NCBI RefSeq assembly: GCF_023887685.1
Contig: NZ_JAMWMR010000015.1
Span: 1-64,000 of the forward strand
DNA: 64,000 nt
From: Streptomyces macrolidinus
GTDB taxonomy: Bacteria > Actinomycetota > Actinomycetes > Streptomycetales > Streptomycetaceae
Direction of reading: 5' to 3'
The notes under the pieces are model-generated. The model was not told the DNA's origin. It saw only the letters and a list, made by a program, of their open reading frames with translations, and did no database searches. A program made the position numbers and the translations under genes. How positions within the stretch are numbered: the first letter of the stretch is position 1; each line of letters begins with the position of its first letter. Positions 8,206 to 16,378 of the stretch are shown here, piece by piece.

Positions 8206-9585
8206 ATGTCGTTCTTACCCACATGGTTGTCAACTGCCCGCCGCCGCCTGCCCGTTGCCCTGGCGACAGCGCTCCTCGCGGCCGGAACCGGTGTCGCCGA
8301 GGCCGCCCCGGAGTCCACGGCTGCCGCGACACCCGATCTCCCACGCTACGACGTGACGTTGCGCGCGGACACCGACGGAACCCACTGGACGGGCCAGGAG
8401 CGCGTGTCGTTCCGTAACGCCTCCGAGCAGCCCCTGCGCGAGGTGTACCTGCGGCTGTGGGGCAACGGCGTGGACGGCTGCGGCACTTCGGGCAGCCCCT
8501 CCCCCGTCGCCGTGTCCCGGGTGCGCGGCGGTACGGCGGGGTCGCTCGACGTGGACTGCACCGCGCTGCGTGTCACCCTGCCCACGCCGCTCGAACGCGG
8601 TCGGCGCACCGCCGTCTCCTTCGACGTGTCCCTCACCGTGCCCGGCCGCAACGAACGCTTCGGCAGCGAGGGCGCGTTCCGCTTCCTCGGCAACGCGCTG
8701 CCCGTCCTGGCCGTGCACGACGCAGCGGGCCCGCACCTCGATCCGTACGTGGCGACCGGCGAGAGCTTCTACACCGTGGCCGGTGACTTCCAGGTCACGC
8801 TCGACCACCCGTCGACCCTCCGGGTCCCGGCGACCGGCCGCACGAGCAGCGGCCCCGGCGCACCGGGACGCACCCGCACGCACAGCGTCGCGCACCACGT
8901 ACGGGACTTCGCCTGGGCGGCGGGCCCGTTCCGTACCGCCGAGGAGACCACGCCGGGTGGTGTACGGGTCAGGTCGTACTGGTCACCCGACACGCCCGCC
9001 GAGGGTGTGCGCCTGGGCCGCCAGGAAGGTGCCGCCGCCGTCGACCGGTTCGGCGAGGAGTTCGGCGACTACCCGTACGGTGAACTCGACTTGGTGATGA
9101 CACCGGAGTTCGGCGGCGGGATGGAGTACCCCGGCCTGGTGCTGCTCGGCACCACGGAGGAGGGCAACGCCGTCGTCCACGAGGTGGCCCACCAGTGGTG
9201 GTACGGCATCGTCGGCAACGACGAGTACGGTGCGCCCTGGCTGGACGAGAGCTTCGCCCAGTACGCCAACTACCGCTTCTACGGCGTGGACACCGTCGAC
9301 TGCTGGGACCCGGACGACTGGCCCGACGAGGACGCCGCGCTCACCAGCTCGATGTCCTACTGGTCGCAGCAGCCCAACTGGTACCACCTCATCTACACGT
9401 CCGGCCCCTGCGCCCTGTTCGACCTGGAGCGCACGCTGGGCAGCGCCACCATGGCACGTGTCATGAAGCGCTACGCCGCCGACCACTGGTACGGCATCTC
9501 CACCACCGCCGACTTCAAGAAGACGGCGCAGTCCATGACCGACAAGGACCTGACCTCCTTCTGGGAGAGCCACCGCATCCGGTGA
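8206..9585 (+). CDS. Secreted M1-family zinc metallopeptidase
   Basis: 459 residues from ATG 8206. Residues 1-35 are a Sec signal peptide ending at about AEA-AP. The catalytic HExxH-x18-E zinc site is complete: HEVAH at 325-329 and Glu348 in WLDESFAQY; a GGGMEYPG segment about 25 residues upstream is the family's substrate-binding GxMEN-like motif. Shorter than full aminopeptidase N (about 850), lacking the large C-terminal domain, as in many secreted actinobacterial M1 proteins. It probably trims peptides outside the cell. Monocistronic. Confidence 0.92.
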   Translation: MSFLPTWLSTARRRLPVALATALLAAGTGVAEAAPESTAAATPDLPRYDVTLRADTDGTHWTGQERVSFRNASEQPLREVYLRLWGNGVDGCGTSGSPSPVAVSRVRGGTAGSLDVDCTALRVTLPTPLERGRRTAVSFDVSLTVPGRNERFGSEGAFRFLGNALPVLAVHDAAGPHLDPYVATGESFYTVAGDFQVTLDHPSTLRVPATGRTSSGPGAPGRTRTHSVAHHVRDFAWAAGPFRTAEETTPGGVRVRSYWSPDTPAEGVRLGRQEGAAAVDRFGEEFGDYPYGELDLVMTPEFGGGMEYPGLVLLGTTEEGNAVVHEVAHQWWYGIVGNDEYGAPWLDESFAQYANYRFYGVDTVDCWDPDDWPDEDAALTSSMSYWSQQPNWYHLIYTSGPCALFDLERTLGSATMARVMKRYAADHWYGISTTADFKKTAQSMTDKDLTSFWESHRIR

Positions 9586-9820
9586 ACCTCACGCACCGAG
9601 GCCCAAGAGTCGCGGTCCAAGATTCGAACAGGCGGGCAGGTACTCCCCAGAACGGGTGCACGGTACACATGTGCCTGCGGAGAGCCCTGTTGTTCAACGA
9701 TTCTTGTGGTGCGCGGGAAACGGGCTGCAGACCGAATCTTCGCGCATGTCCCTCACGTGCCCGGCACGTGAAGCGTGCGTAGTCCCACGCACGCGACTGC
9801 ACACACATGGAGAATCAGTA

Positions 9821-9880
9821 ATGAACGTTCTGACCAACTTGCTCGCCGGCGTCCTCCACTTCGTGGGCTGGCTCGTCTGA
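9821..9880 (+). CDS. 19-residue hydrophobic peptide
   Basis: A tiny ORF encoding MNVLTNLLAGVLHFVGWLV, preceded by GGAG 8 nt before the ATG and followed 13 nt later by a 12-bp terminator hairpin. The peptide would form one amphipathic or transmembrane helix with no cleavable leader. The tight packaging (ribosome site, ORF, terminator) argues for a real monocistronic transcript rather than chance. Function unknown; a membrane-active or membrane-anchored regulatory peptide is possible. I know of no named family for it. Confidence 0.6.
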   Translation: MNVLTNLLAGVLHFVGWLV

Positions 9881-9893
9881 GTGAGTTCTTGAG

Positions 9894-9925
9894 GGTGCCG
9901 CCTCCACGCTGAGGGAGGCGGCACC
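9894..9925 (+). terminator. Terminator hairpin after the small peptide gene
   Basis: Perfect 12-bp inverted repeat, arms 9894-9905 and 9914-9925 with an 8-nt loop. No U-tract, as is usual in Streptomyces. It could serve both the peptide gene and the convergent RraA gene. Confidence 0.85.
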
Positions 9926-9973
9926 CCGCCACCTGACGGCACCCCGCCACCCGACGGCACCCTGCCGCTCGGC
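9920..9973. repeat. Three 18-bp tandem repeats
   Basis: Units at 9920-9937, 9938-9955 and 9956-9973 begin GGCACCC; the first two differ at one base, the third is more diverged. The array starts inside the terminator's right arm and ends just before the stop of the RraA gene, so it probably arose by slippage from the terminator stem. Confidence 0.8.
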
Positions 9974-9974
9974 G

Positions 9975-10616
9975 TCAGCCCTCGAATCCCTGATCCCGGA
10001 GGATCTTGTCGATGCGGGTGCGATGAGTCCTCTCCCACGCATCGAGTGATTCGCCCGCCTCCTTGGCCGACTTGGCGCGAGCCGCGGCCATCACCTCGTC
10101 CCGGCGAGCGAACGGGACGACCACGACGCCCTCTTCGTCGGCCACCACGATGTCGCCCGCGTTCACCGACACCCCGCCGCACCGCACTTCGACGTTCAGC
10201 GGTTCAACGGCCCGCTTGCCGCCGGGGATCGGGATGACCCCGCGGGCGAAGACGGGGAAGCCCATCGCGCGCACCTCCGCGAGATCGCGGATCAGCCCGT
10301 CCGCGACGAAGGCCGCGACGCCCCGGCGCTGGGCGACGGCACAGACATTGCCTCCGGCCAGCGCGTAGTCGAGATCGCCGGACTCCACGACGATGACCGT
10401 CCCCGGCTCGGCCCGGTGAATCGCGGCGTGCAGCATGAGGTTGTCGCCCGGCGGACACCGCACGGTGAACGCGGGCCCGGCGACGCGGGGAACCGGCTGC
10501 CACAACGGACGGATGCCGATGTCCATGACCTGTGCACGGCCCAGCACGTCAGCGAGGGTGGTCGTCGGGATGTCCGCCCAACCGACGGCGGCTGCGGCTT
10601 CGTTGACGTCTGCCAT
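9975..10616 (-). CDS. RraA-family aldolase / decarboxylase-like protein
   Basis: 213 residues from ATG 10616 (MADVNEAAAAV). It matches the RraA fold: GDNLMLHAAI, then the GNVCAVAQRRGVAAFVADGLIRD region whose Arg-Asp pair and upstream Gly/Asn bind metal and substrate in 4-hydroxy-4-methyl-2-oxoglutarate aldolases and oxaloacetate decarboxylases. Many family members are annotated as demethylmenaquinone methyltransferase or RNase E inhibitor by history. It is divergent from a 2-hydroxyacid dehydrogenase gene, a common pairing for 2-oxoacid metabolism, so an aldolase/decarboxylase role is the best guess. Confidence 0.85.
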   Translation of the reverse strand: MADVNEAAAAVGWADIPTTTLADVLGRAQVMDIGIRPLWQPVPRVAGPAFTVRCPPGDNLMLHAAIHRAEPGTVIVVESGDLDYALAGGNVCAVAQRRGVAAFVADGLIRDLAEVRAMGFPVFARGVIPIPGGKRAVEPLNVEVRCGGVSVNAGDIVVADEEGVVVVPFARRDEVMAAARAKSAKEAGESLDAWERTHRTRIDKILRDQGFEG

Positions 10617-10785
10617 GGCTCCCCTGTTCCTCTTCCTCGTCGCTGTGGCTACGACGCCCGGCCGCGTCCCCGCTGCTCCGGATCCCCCAACTCCCGTTCC
10701 CCGGCGGCCTGGCCGTCCGTCGCCGACAGTACTCTTCCTTGGTCGTCCGTGATCGAACTCGCACAGACTCAGGGAGACCATCGAC

Positions 10786-11745
10786 ATGCGACTGCGCTGC
10801 GCCGTTCTCGACGACTTCCAGGACGCCGCCCTCGGCTCGGCCGACTGGAGTGTGCTGGAGGACCGCGTCCAGGTCGTCACCTTCAGCGAACACATCGCCG
10901 ACGAGGACGAACTCGCCCTGCTTCTCGCCGACTTCGACATCGTCGTCACCCTGCGCGAGCGGGTGCCGTTCCCGGCCACGCTGCTGGACCGCCTGCCCCG
11001 ACTGCGGTTGCTCGTCGCCTCCGGTATGCGCAACTCGGTCATCGACTACGCGGCGGCGAAGCGGGGCGGGGTGACGGTGTGCGGCACGGCCAGTTCCTCC
11101 ACCCCGCCCGTCGAGCTGACCTGGGCACTGCTGCTCGGGCTGGCCCGCAACCTCGTGGCCGAGAGCAACGGGCTGCGGGCGGGCGGCCGTTGGCAGTCCA
11201 CGGTCGGCACGGATCTGCACGGCCGTCGGCTCGGTCTGCTGGGCCTGGGCAAGATCGGCAGCCGGGTGGCGCAGGTGGGGCTGGCCTTCGGGATGCGGGT
11301 GAGCGCCTGGAGTCAGAACCTGAGCAAGGAGCGCGCCGAGGAGGTCGGTGTCGAACTGGCCGCCTCCAAAGAGGAGTTGCTGCGTGACAGCGACTTCGTC
11401 TCGATCCATCTCGCGCTCGGCGACCGCACCCGCGGCCTGCTCGGCGCGGCCGAACTCGCCCTGCTCAAGCCCACCGCCTACCTGATCAACACCTCGCGCG
11501 CGGCCCTGGTCGACCAGGACGCGCTGCTCGCCGCTCTGCACGAGGGCCGGTTCGCCGGGGCGGGCATCGACGTCTTCGACATCGAGCCGCTCCCCGCCGA
11601 CCATCCGCTGCGCACCGCCCCGCGACTGCTCGCCACCCCGCACCTCGGCTACGTCTCGCAGGCCAACTACGCGACGTACTACGGCCATGCGGTGGAGGAC
11701 ATCCAGGCGTTCCTCGCGGGCGAACCGGTACGCCGCTTGGGCTGA
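10786..11745 (+). CDS. D-isomer 2-hydroxyacid dehydrogenase
   Basis: 319 residues, family length. NAD-binding Rossmann motif GLLGLGKIGSRVAQ (about 145-158) and the catalytic Arg (NTSRAALVD), Glu (FDIEPLP) and His (TPHLGYVS) are in place. The family reduces 2-oxoacids to D-2-hydroxyacids or the reverse; phosphoglycerate dehydrogenase-like annotation is likely but it lacks the ACT regulatory domain of SerA. It faces the RraA gene across a 169-bp region that must contain both promoters. Confidence 0.9.
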   Translation: MRLRCAVLDDFQDAALGSADWSVLEDRVQVVTFSEHIADEDELALLLADFDIVVTLRERVPFPATLLDRLPRLRLLVASGMRNSVIDYAAAKRGGVTVCGTASSSTPPVELTWALLLGLARNLVAESNGLRAGGRWQSTVGTDLHGRRLGLLGLGKIGSRVAQVGLAFGMRVSAWSQNLSKERAEEVGVELAASKEELLRDSDFVSIHLALGDRTRGLLGAAELALLKPTAYLINTSRAALVDQDALLAALHEGRFAGAGIDVFDIEPLPADHPLRTAPRLLATPHLGYVSQANYATYYGHAVEDIQAFLAGEPVRRLG

Positions 11746-11766
11746 CCGGGATGCGCCCGCAAGGAC

Positions 11767-12771
11767 TTACGGGACAGCCCTCAACAGCGCGAGGATGTCG
11801 ACAGCCGCCGTAGCGCCGGGCTCCCGCCCTTGCGCCGCCGAGGCGTTGGCGAGTCTCAGCAGCGTCTCGTTGACGGGCGTGGGCACCCCGTGCATCCGGC
11901 CCAGGAGCAGGAACTCCCCGTTGAGATAGTCCACTTCGACGGAACCGGCGCCCCGTGCCAGACTCTGCCACGTCGATCCCAGCGCACGCTCGCCCTCCGG
12001 CATCGGCCGCGCCTCCACGGCGCCTTCGCGCAGCGCGGCCAACTCGGCGGTGTCCGCGCAGTCGATACCGGCCGCCTTCAACACCGCCGTACCCTCGGCC
12101 CGAGCCCGCTCGGCCAGCTCCGCCGCGGGGCTCCCGGGCGTCACGGGACCGCACAGCGCCTCCACCGTCTGGGCCAGGTTGCCCAGCAGTTTGGCGTACT
12201 TGAACCTCATGACGTCGGGGACCACCGGGGCGCGGAACACCGAGTCCTCCAGGTCCGCGGCGATACGGCGAGCGGTGTCGTCCGTGCCGTCCGGGTAACG
12301 GCCCAGCACCAGCACCCCGGTGTACGGGCCGCAGGCCGCGGTGACCGCGCCCGGACGCAGGAAGGAGGCGGGCAGCACCACGCACACGCCGTACACGCGG
12401 CGGAAGAGACGCAGGGCCAGCCGCTCGTTCTCCACTCCGTTCTGCGCGCACACCAGCGGCAGTGACTCACCCGCCGTGCCGCCACCCGCGACGGGCCGAC
12501 CCGCCCACCGGGTCAGCGCGTCGGCCGTGTGCTGCGTCTTGACGGCCAGCACCAGGACGTCGTCGGGGCGCAGTTCGACGTCCTCGGGCCCGCCCGCCAC
12601 GGGCACGCGTACCTGCCGCGTGCCTTCCGGGGTGGTGAACCTCAGCCCGTCCTCGCGCAGGGCCGCGCCGTGGGCACCACGCGCCACCAACACGACGTCC
12701 CGGCTGCTCTCGTGAAGCCGCCCGCCGATGGATCCGCCGACCGCACCGGCCCCGATGACGATGTACCGCAT
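11767..12771 (-). CDS. panE: 2-dehydropantoate 2-reductase family protein
   Basis: 334 residues. N-terminal GAGAVGGSIGGRL (7-19) is the NADPH Rossmann motif of ApbA/PanE; the central 'LAVKTQHT' and 'AQNGVENE' segments and the C-terminal helical domain with Lys ('KYAKLLGN') fit the ketopantoate reductase fold. It would reduce 2-dehydropantoate to pantoate for CoA synthesis, though Streptomyces carry several paralogues of uncertain substrate. Its stop lies 21 bp from that of the convergent hydroxyacid dehydrogenase. Confidence 0.85.
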   Translation of the reverse strand: MRYIVIGAGAVGGSIGGRLHESSRDVVLVARGAHGAALREDGLRFTTPEGTRQVRVPVAGGPEDVELRPDDVLVLAVKTQHTADALTRWAGRPVAGGGTAGESLPLVCAQNGVENERLALRLFRRVYGVCVVLPASFLRPGAVTAACGPYTGVLVLGRYPDGTDDTARRIAADLEDSVFRAPVVPDVMRFKYAKLLGNLAQTVEALCGPVTPGSPAAELAERARAEGTAVLKAAGIDCADTAELAALREGAVEARPMPEGERALGSTWQSLARGAGSVEVDYLNGEFLLLGRMHGVPTPVNETLLRLANASAAQGREPGATAAVDILALLRAVP

Positions 12772-12837
12772 CGCTGTTCCTCGCCCCTTCCGGACGGACC
12801 GCTCAGTGTCCGGAAGGCTACCGCTCGCGGGAACCTC

Positions 12838-13326
12838 TCAGCCCCGGATCGCGGCCTGGTACGCCGCCAGTGCCGCCGCGTCGTCGATGCTGCCGTGGTG
12901 GTGGAACTGGCTCCAACGGCCGTTGTCGTAGCGGAAGTAGCGGCTGGTGCGGATCGACAGGGGTACGGCCTCGCCGCCGTTCACCGCGTACTCCCCGGTC
13001 TCGCGTCCGGCGAACACGGCGTGGGTGTCGTCGGCGTACTCGACCACGTCGCCGAAGGTGACGGTGACTTTGGCCGGGCCATGGAAGACCTGGTCGTACA
13101 GCGCGGTGATCGCGTCGCCGCCGCGCAGGATGCCGCCGAGCGGGTTGTTGAGCTGCGCCAGCGGATGCTTGGTCCACACCTGTGAGAAGACGTCGAGATC
13201 GCGGTTGTTGAAGGAGAAGTAGAACGTCTCCAGCGCGGCCAGCGCACCGTCGATGCCGGGGGTGACCGTCTCGTCGATCCGGTTGCGGGAACCGGGGCCG
13301 AAGGAGATGTCGAGCTGCTGTGCCAT
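12838..13326 (-). CDS. SnoaL/NTF2-like protein
   Basis: 162 residues from ATG 13326 (MAQQLDISFG). The cone-shaped NTF2 fold is suggested by 'ALETFYFSFNNRDLDVFSQVWT', 'GGDAITALYDQVF' and the C-terminal 'SRYFRYDNGRWSQFHHHG' strand. Members are small hydrolases, isomerases or ligand binders; no catalytic set identifies a reaction. It is divergently transcribed from a small ArsR-type regulator with about 35 bp between the starts, so that regulator probably controls it. Confidence 0.75.
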   Translation of the reverse strand: MAQQLDISFGPGSRNRIDETVTPGIDGALAALETFYFSFNNRDLDVFSQVWTKHPLAQLNNPLGGILRGGDAITALYDQVFHGPAKVTVTFGDVVEYADDTHAVFAGRETGEYAVNGGEAVPLSIRTSRYFRYDNGRWSQFHHHGSIDDAAALAAYQAAIRG

Positions 13327-13340
13327 GAGAACCCCTAGAG

Positions 13341-13386
13341 TGTTCGATGGAGGTCGACCACATGAGTGTACGACAAACATCGAACA
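13341..13386. promoter_or_regulatory. Inverted repeat between NTF2-like gene and ArsR-type regulator
   Basis: TGTTCGATG at 13341-13349 and its perfect complement CATCGAACA at 13378-13386 flank the regulator's ribosome site and start. This position suits autoregulation, although the right arm lies inside the coding region. Confidence 0.5.
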
Positions 13387-13724
13387 GTGCGCGGGCTCGT
13401 GGCCTGACTCACGCGCATCCGCGCGACGTCCCCTTGCAGGACGCGCTGACCGCGGTCGCGGACCCCGTACGGCGCGCGATCGTCAGGGAGTTGGCCGGAC
13501 TGCCGGACTGGACGAAGGCGTGCGGGACCTTCGACCTGCCGGTCACCAAGGCCACCCGGAGCCATCACTTCGCGGTGTTGCGCGCCGCCGGGATCATCGA
13601 GCAACGCGACGAGGGCCCACGCCGCCTCAACCGCCTGCGCCGCGAGGAGTTCGACGCGGTGTTCCCCGGCCTGCTCGACCTGGTGATCGCCGAGCGGGTC
13701 GAAGAGGGGAGTGCACAGGACTGA
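13362..13724 (+). CDS. ArsR-type winged-helix regulator
   Basis: 120 residues from ATG 13362, chosen over ATG 13347 because GGAGGT at 13349-13354 lies 7 nt before it. The body (DALTAVADPVRRAIVRELAGLPDWTK... then KATRSHHFAVLRAAGIIEQRDEGPRRLNRLR) is a winged HTH of the ArsR superfamily with the recognition helix around residues 75-85. The 'WTKACGTFDLPVTK' insertion is shared by a subgroup seen beside oxidoreductase or SnoaL genes. No metal-site cysteine cluster. Divergent NTF2-like gene is the likely target. Confidence 0.82.
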   Translation: MSVRQTSNSARARGLTHAHPRDVPLQDALTAVADPVRRAIVRELAGLPDWTKACGTFDLPVTKATRSHHFAVLRAAGIIEQRDEGPRRLNRLRREEFDAVFPGLLDLVIAERVEEGSAQD

Positions 13725-14181
13725 CGCACGGCACGCCTTCAGCGTGACCCCCGACTCGCGAAACACATACCGTCAACTGGTCACGACAGCCCAGCAGTTC
13801 ACAGTAGGACTTCCGTCCGTCAGCCATCGCCCCACCGCCCACATGTCCGGCAGGATCGCGAGCGGGCCGTCCGGCGTGCCGCGTCCTTCGGCGCGCACCG
13901 CGATCACCGACGCCCCCGCGGCCCGCGGCGGACACGAGCAGTTCCACCACCGGCGGGGTTCACCTTCCCGCAACCACGAGCATGTTGCGGTCATGTCAAC
14001 TCATCCCTTACGTTTACGCGCGTCAACTCACCTCACAGACAGCGGCGTTGACGACGCGCGCGTGACCCTCTGACACCCCCACCCCACCCGGCTCCGACGC
14101 CCCCACCGACCGTCGAAGGACGCGCTACGGCCGCCCCGGCCCGAGCGCATCGCGGTATCCCTCCACACACCTGGGAGCACC
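13725..14181. other. 457-bp intergenic region, no gene recognised
   Basis: No frame here has a convincing coding signal or family. Two direct copies of GTCAACTCA lie at 13995-14003 and 14022-14030 in a locally AT-richer stretch and might mark a regulator site for the downstream lysozyme gene or a minus-strand start. The right end supplies GGGAG for the lysozyme ATG. Confidence 0.5.
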
Positions 14182-15498
14182 ATGCCCGCAGCCACTCTCA
14201 CGCGCCGCAGATCCGGTCACCCGGGTACCGGCCCCCGCCGAACGCTCGCCAGTGCCGCCGCACTTCTGGCCGCCGCCCTCACCGTACTGCTCGCGCCCGG
14301 CACCGCCTCGGCGGCGGACTCCCCCGACCAAGGCACCTCCGAGCACGGCACCCCGGTACGCATGACGCACCCGGAGGAGGACCACGCCGGATCCGGGCTC
14401 CAGCGGCTGACCGCGCGCTCCCTGTCGGCCGGGGCGACGGCCGCCGTCAGCACGGGCCCTGCGGGCCTCGACGTCAGCGGCCACCAGGGCAACGTCGACT
14501 GGGCGTCCGTCAGGAGCAAGGGCGCCGCCTTCGCCTACGTCAAGGCCACCGAGGGTACGACGTACACGAGTCCCTCCTTCTCCCAGCAGTACGACGGTGC
14601 GTACAACGCCGGACTGATCCGCGGCGCCTACCACTTCGCGCTGCCCGGCAATTCGAGCGGTGCCGTACAGGCCGACTGGTTCGTCAGCCATGGCGGCGGC
14701 TGGAGCGCCGACGGCAAGACGCTGCCGCCCGCGCTGGACATCGAGTACAACCCCTACGGGGACACCTGTTACGGGCTGAGCCAGAGCGCGATGGTGTCCT
14801 GGATCCGGGACTTCAGCAACGAGGTGCGCGCCAAGGTCGGACGCTACCCGACGATCTACACCACCACGAACTGGTGGACGACGTGCACCGGCAACAACAG
14901 CAGCTTCGGTGCCACCAACCCGCTGTGGATCGCCCGTTACGCCGCCGACCCCGGCACGCTGCCCGCGGGCTGGTCCGCCCAGACGATCTGGCAGTACGCC
15001 GACTCGGGCACCTTCCCCGGCGACCAGGACACCTTCAACGGCACGCTCACCGACCTCCAGGCCTTCGCCAAGGGAGGCGGCTACACCCCACCGCCGACGG
15101 CCGGTTGGCCCACCGTGCAGCAGGGGGCGAGCGGTGAGCGGGTCAAGACCGTGCAGTCCCTGCTCAACGCGCAGGGCTCCGCGTTGACGGTGGACGGCTC
15201 GTTCGGGCCCGCCACCGACACCGCGGTGCGCTCGTTCCAGTCCGCACACGGCCTCACCGTCGACGGCGTCGTCGGCCCCCACACCTGGCAGGCGCTCGTC
15301 GTCACCGTACGACAGGGGTCGTCCGGACCTGCCGTCCAAGCGGTGCAGCGCCAACTCAACGCACACGGTGCCGCGTTGACCGTGGACGGCTCGTTCGGGC
15401 CCGCCACCGACACCGCGGTGCGCTCGTTCCAGTCCGCACACGGCCTCACCGTGGACGGCATCGTCGGCTCCAACACCTGGCAGGCCCTGGTCGCTTGA
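14182..15498 (+). CDS. Secreted GH25 lysozyme with two peptidoglycan-binding domains
   Basis: 438 residues. Sec signal peptide to about residue 45 (TASA-AD). Residues about 93-290 are the GH25 barrel; Asp97 (GLDVSGHQ), Glu124 (KATEG), Asp186 and Glu188 (LDIEY) are the conserved active-site acids. Residues about 310-438 are two PG_binding_1 repeats. It cleaves beta-1,4 MurNAc-GlcNAc bonds, including O-acetylated wall. The two binding repeats are nearly identical in DNA (see repeat entry). It lies 35 bp before a DD-peptidase gene, likely one wall-remodelling unit. Confidence 0.93.
   Translation: MPAATLTRRRSGHPGTGPRRTLASAAALLAAALTVLLAPGTASAADSPDQGTSEHGTPVRMTHPEEDHAGSGLQRLTARSLSAGATAAVSTGPAGLDVSGHQGNVDWASVRSKGAAFAYVKATEGTTYTSPSFSQQYDGAYNAGLIRGAYHFALPGNSSGAVQADWFVSHGGGWSADGKTLPPALDIEYNPYGDTCYGLSQSAMVSWIRDFSNEVRAKVGRYPTIYTTTNWWTTCTGNNSSFGATNPLWIARYAADPGTLPAGWSAQTIWQYADSGTFPGDQDTFNGTLTDLQAFAKGGGYTPPPTAGWPTVQQGASGERVKTVQSLLNAQGSALTVDGSFGPATDTAVRSFQSAHGLTVDGVVGPHTWQALVVTVRQGSSGPAVQAVQRQLNAHGAALTVDGSFGPATDTAVRSFQSAHGLTVDGIVGSNTWQALVA
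15181..15468 (+). repeat. Near-identical duplicated peptidoglycan-binding module
   Basis: The segment from 15181 recurs at 15373 with a period of 192 bp (64 codons). Over roughly 96 bp only about 3 bases differ, mostly silent changes. Such identity at the DNA level points to recent duplication or gene conversion within the lysozyme gene. Confidence 0.88.
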
Positions 15499-15533
15499 CC
15501 TTCGGCGCGTCATCACCCGAGGAGGAGACTTCC

Positions 15534-16313
15534 ATGACTACGGCACGACACTTCGCGCGCGGGATCGACCGCCGCACTCTGTTGCGTGGCGCGGCGGGGT
15601 TCACGGCCACGCTCGGCCTGGCGGCGACGGCCGGTCTCGCGACGGCGGGCAGCGCCTCGGCCTACGGCTGGAGCCGCACCCTTCAGCAGGGCGCGTCCGG
15701 CGCCGATGTGGTGGAGTTGCAGATCCGCGTGGGCGGTTGGGCCGCCGGCAGCGCCCAGCAGACGTATGTCGCCTGGGACGGCGCCTTCGGCCCGGCCACG
15801 GCCGCCGCCGTCCAGCGCTTCCAGTCCGCGTACGGCCTGAGCGCGGACGGCGTCGTCGGCCCGGCGACACAGAGCGTGCTCAACAGCCTTGAGGCGGGCG
15901 ACGGTTCGACCGCCCACTTCAGTTTCAGCGAGTTCTACTCCAAGGACGGCGCCGCCTTCAACAACGGCAAGGTCGGGGCGGCGACGGTCAAGGAGAACGT
16001 ACGGCGGCTGATGTACAAGCTGGAGGCCGTGCGCAAGAAGGCCGGCAACAGCGCGATCACCATCAACTCCGGCTTCCGCAGCATCGCGCACAACGCCGCG
16101 TCGGGCGGCGCGTCCAACAGCATGCATCTCTACGGTGTCGCCGCGGACATCGTCGTCTCGGGACACAGCACCCTGCAGACCTACAAGATCGCCGAGACCT
16201 GCGGCTTCTCCGGCCTCGAGGCGTACTCGCACTCGTGGCAGCACGTCGACAGCCGTGTGCAGTACGCCTCTTACGGCTCGGGCTCGTGGTGGTGGGAGAG
16301 CGGCGTGGTGTGA
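15534..16313 (+). CDS. Tat-exported M15-type D-Ala-D-Ala carboxypeptidase with PG-binding domain
   Basis: 259 residues from ATG 15534, which follows GAGGAGGAG. Tat signal RRTLLRGAAGFTATL near residue 10, cleavage near ASA-YG. A PG_binding_1 domain (about 45-115) is followed by an M15A-like zinc peptidase domain; SMHLYGVAADI supplies a His and Asp zinc ligand and SHSWQHVD the second His. The layout matches the secreted Streptomyces albus G type DD-peptidase. It acts on wall peptides alongside the upstream lysozyme. Confidence 0.9.
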   Translation: MTTARHFARGIDRRTLLRGAAGFTATLGLAATAGLATAGSASAYGWSRTLQQGASGADVVELQIRVGGWAAGSAQQTYVAWDGAFGPATAAAVQRFQSAYGLSADGVVGPATQSVLNSLEAGDGSTAHFSFSEFYSKDGAAFNNGKVGAATVKENVRRLMYKLEAVRKKAGNSAITINSGFRSIAHNAASGGASNSMHLYGVAADIVVSGHSTLQTYKIAETCGFSGLEAYSHSWQHVDSRVQYASYGSGSWWWESGVV

Positions 16314-16378
16314 TCCCCCCGCCCCGCCGGACCGGGCCCGGCCACGCCACCACGGCGCGGACGGGCCCGCAACCGTCG

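Noticed and set aside
9894..9973. CRISPR-like array
   Set aside because: The 18-bp units are contiguous with no spacers and derive from a terminator arm; no cas genes. No CRISPR array was seen anywhere in the window.
13773..13994. 73-codon minus-strand frame
   Set aside because: Partly protein-like (GRGTPDGPLAILPDMW) but no ribosome site or recognised family; left as intergenic.
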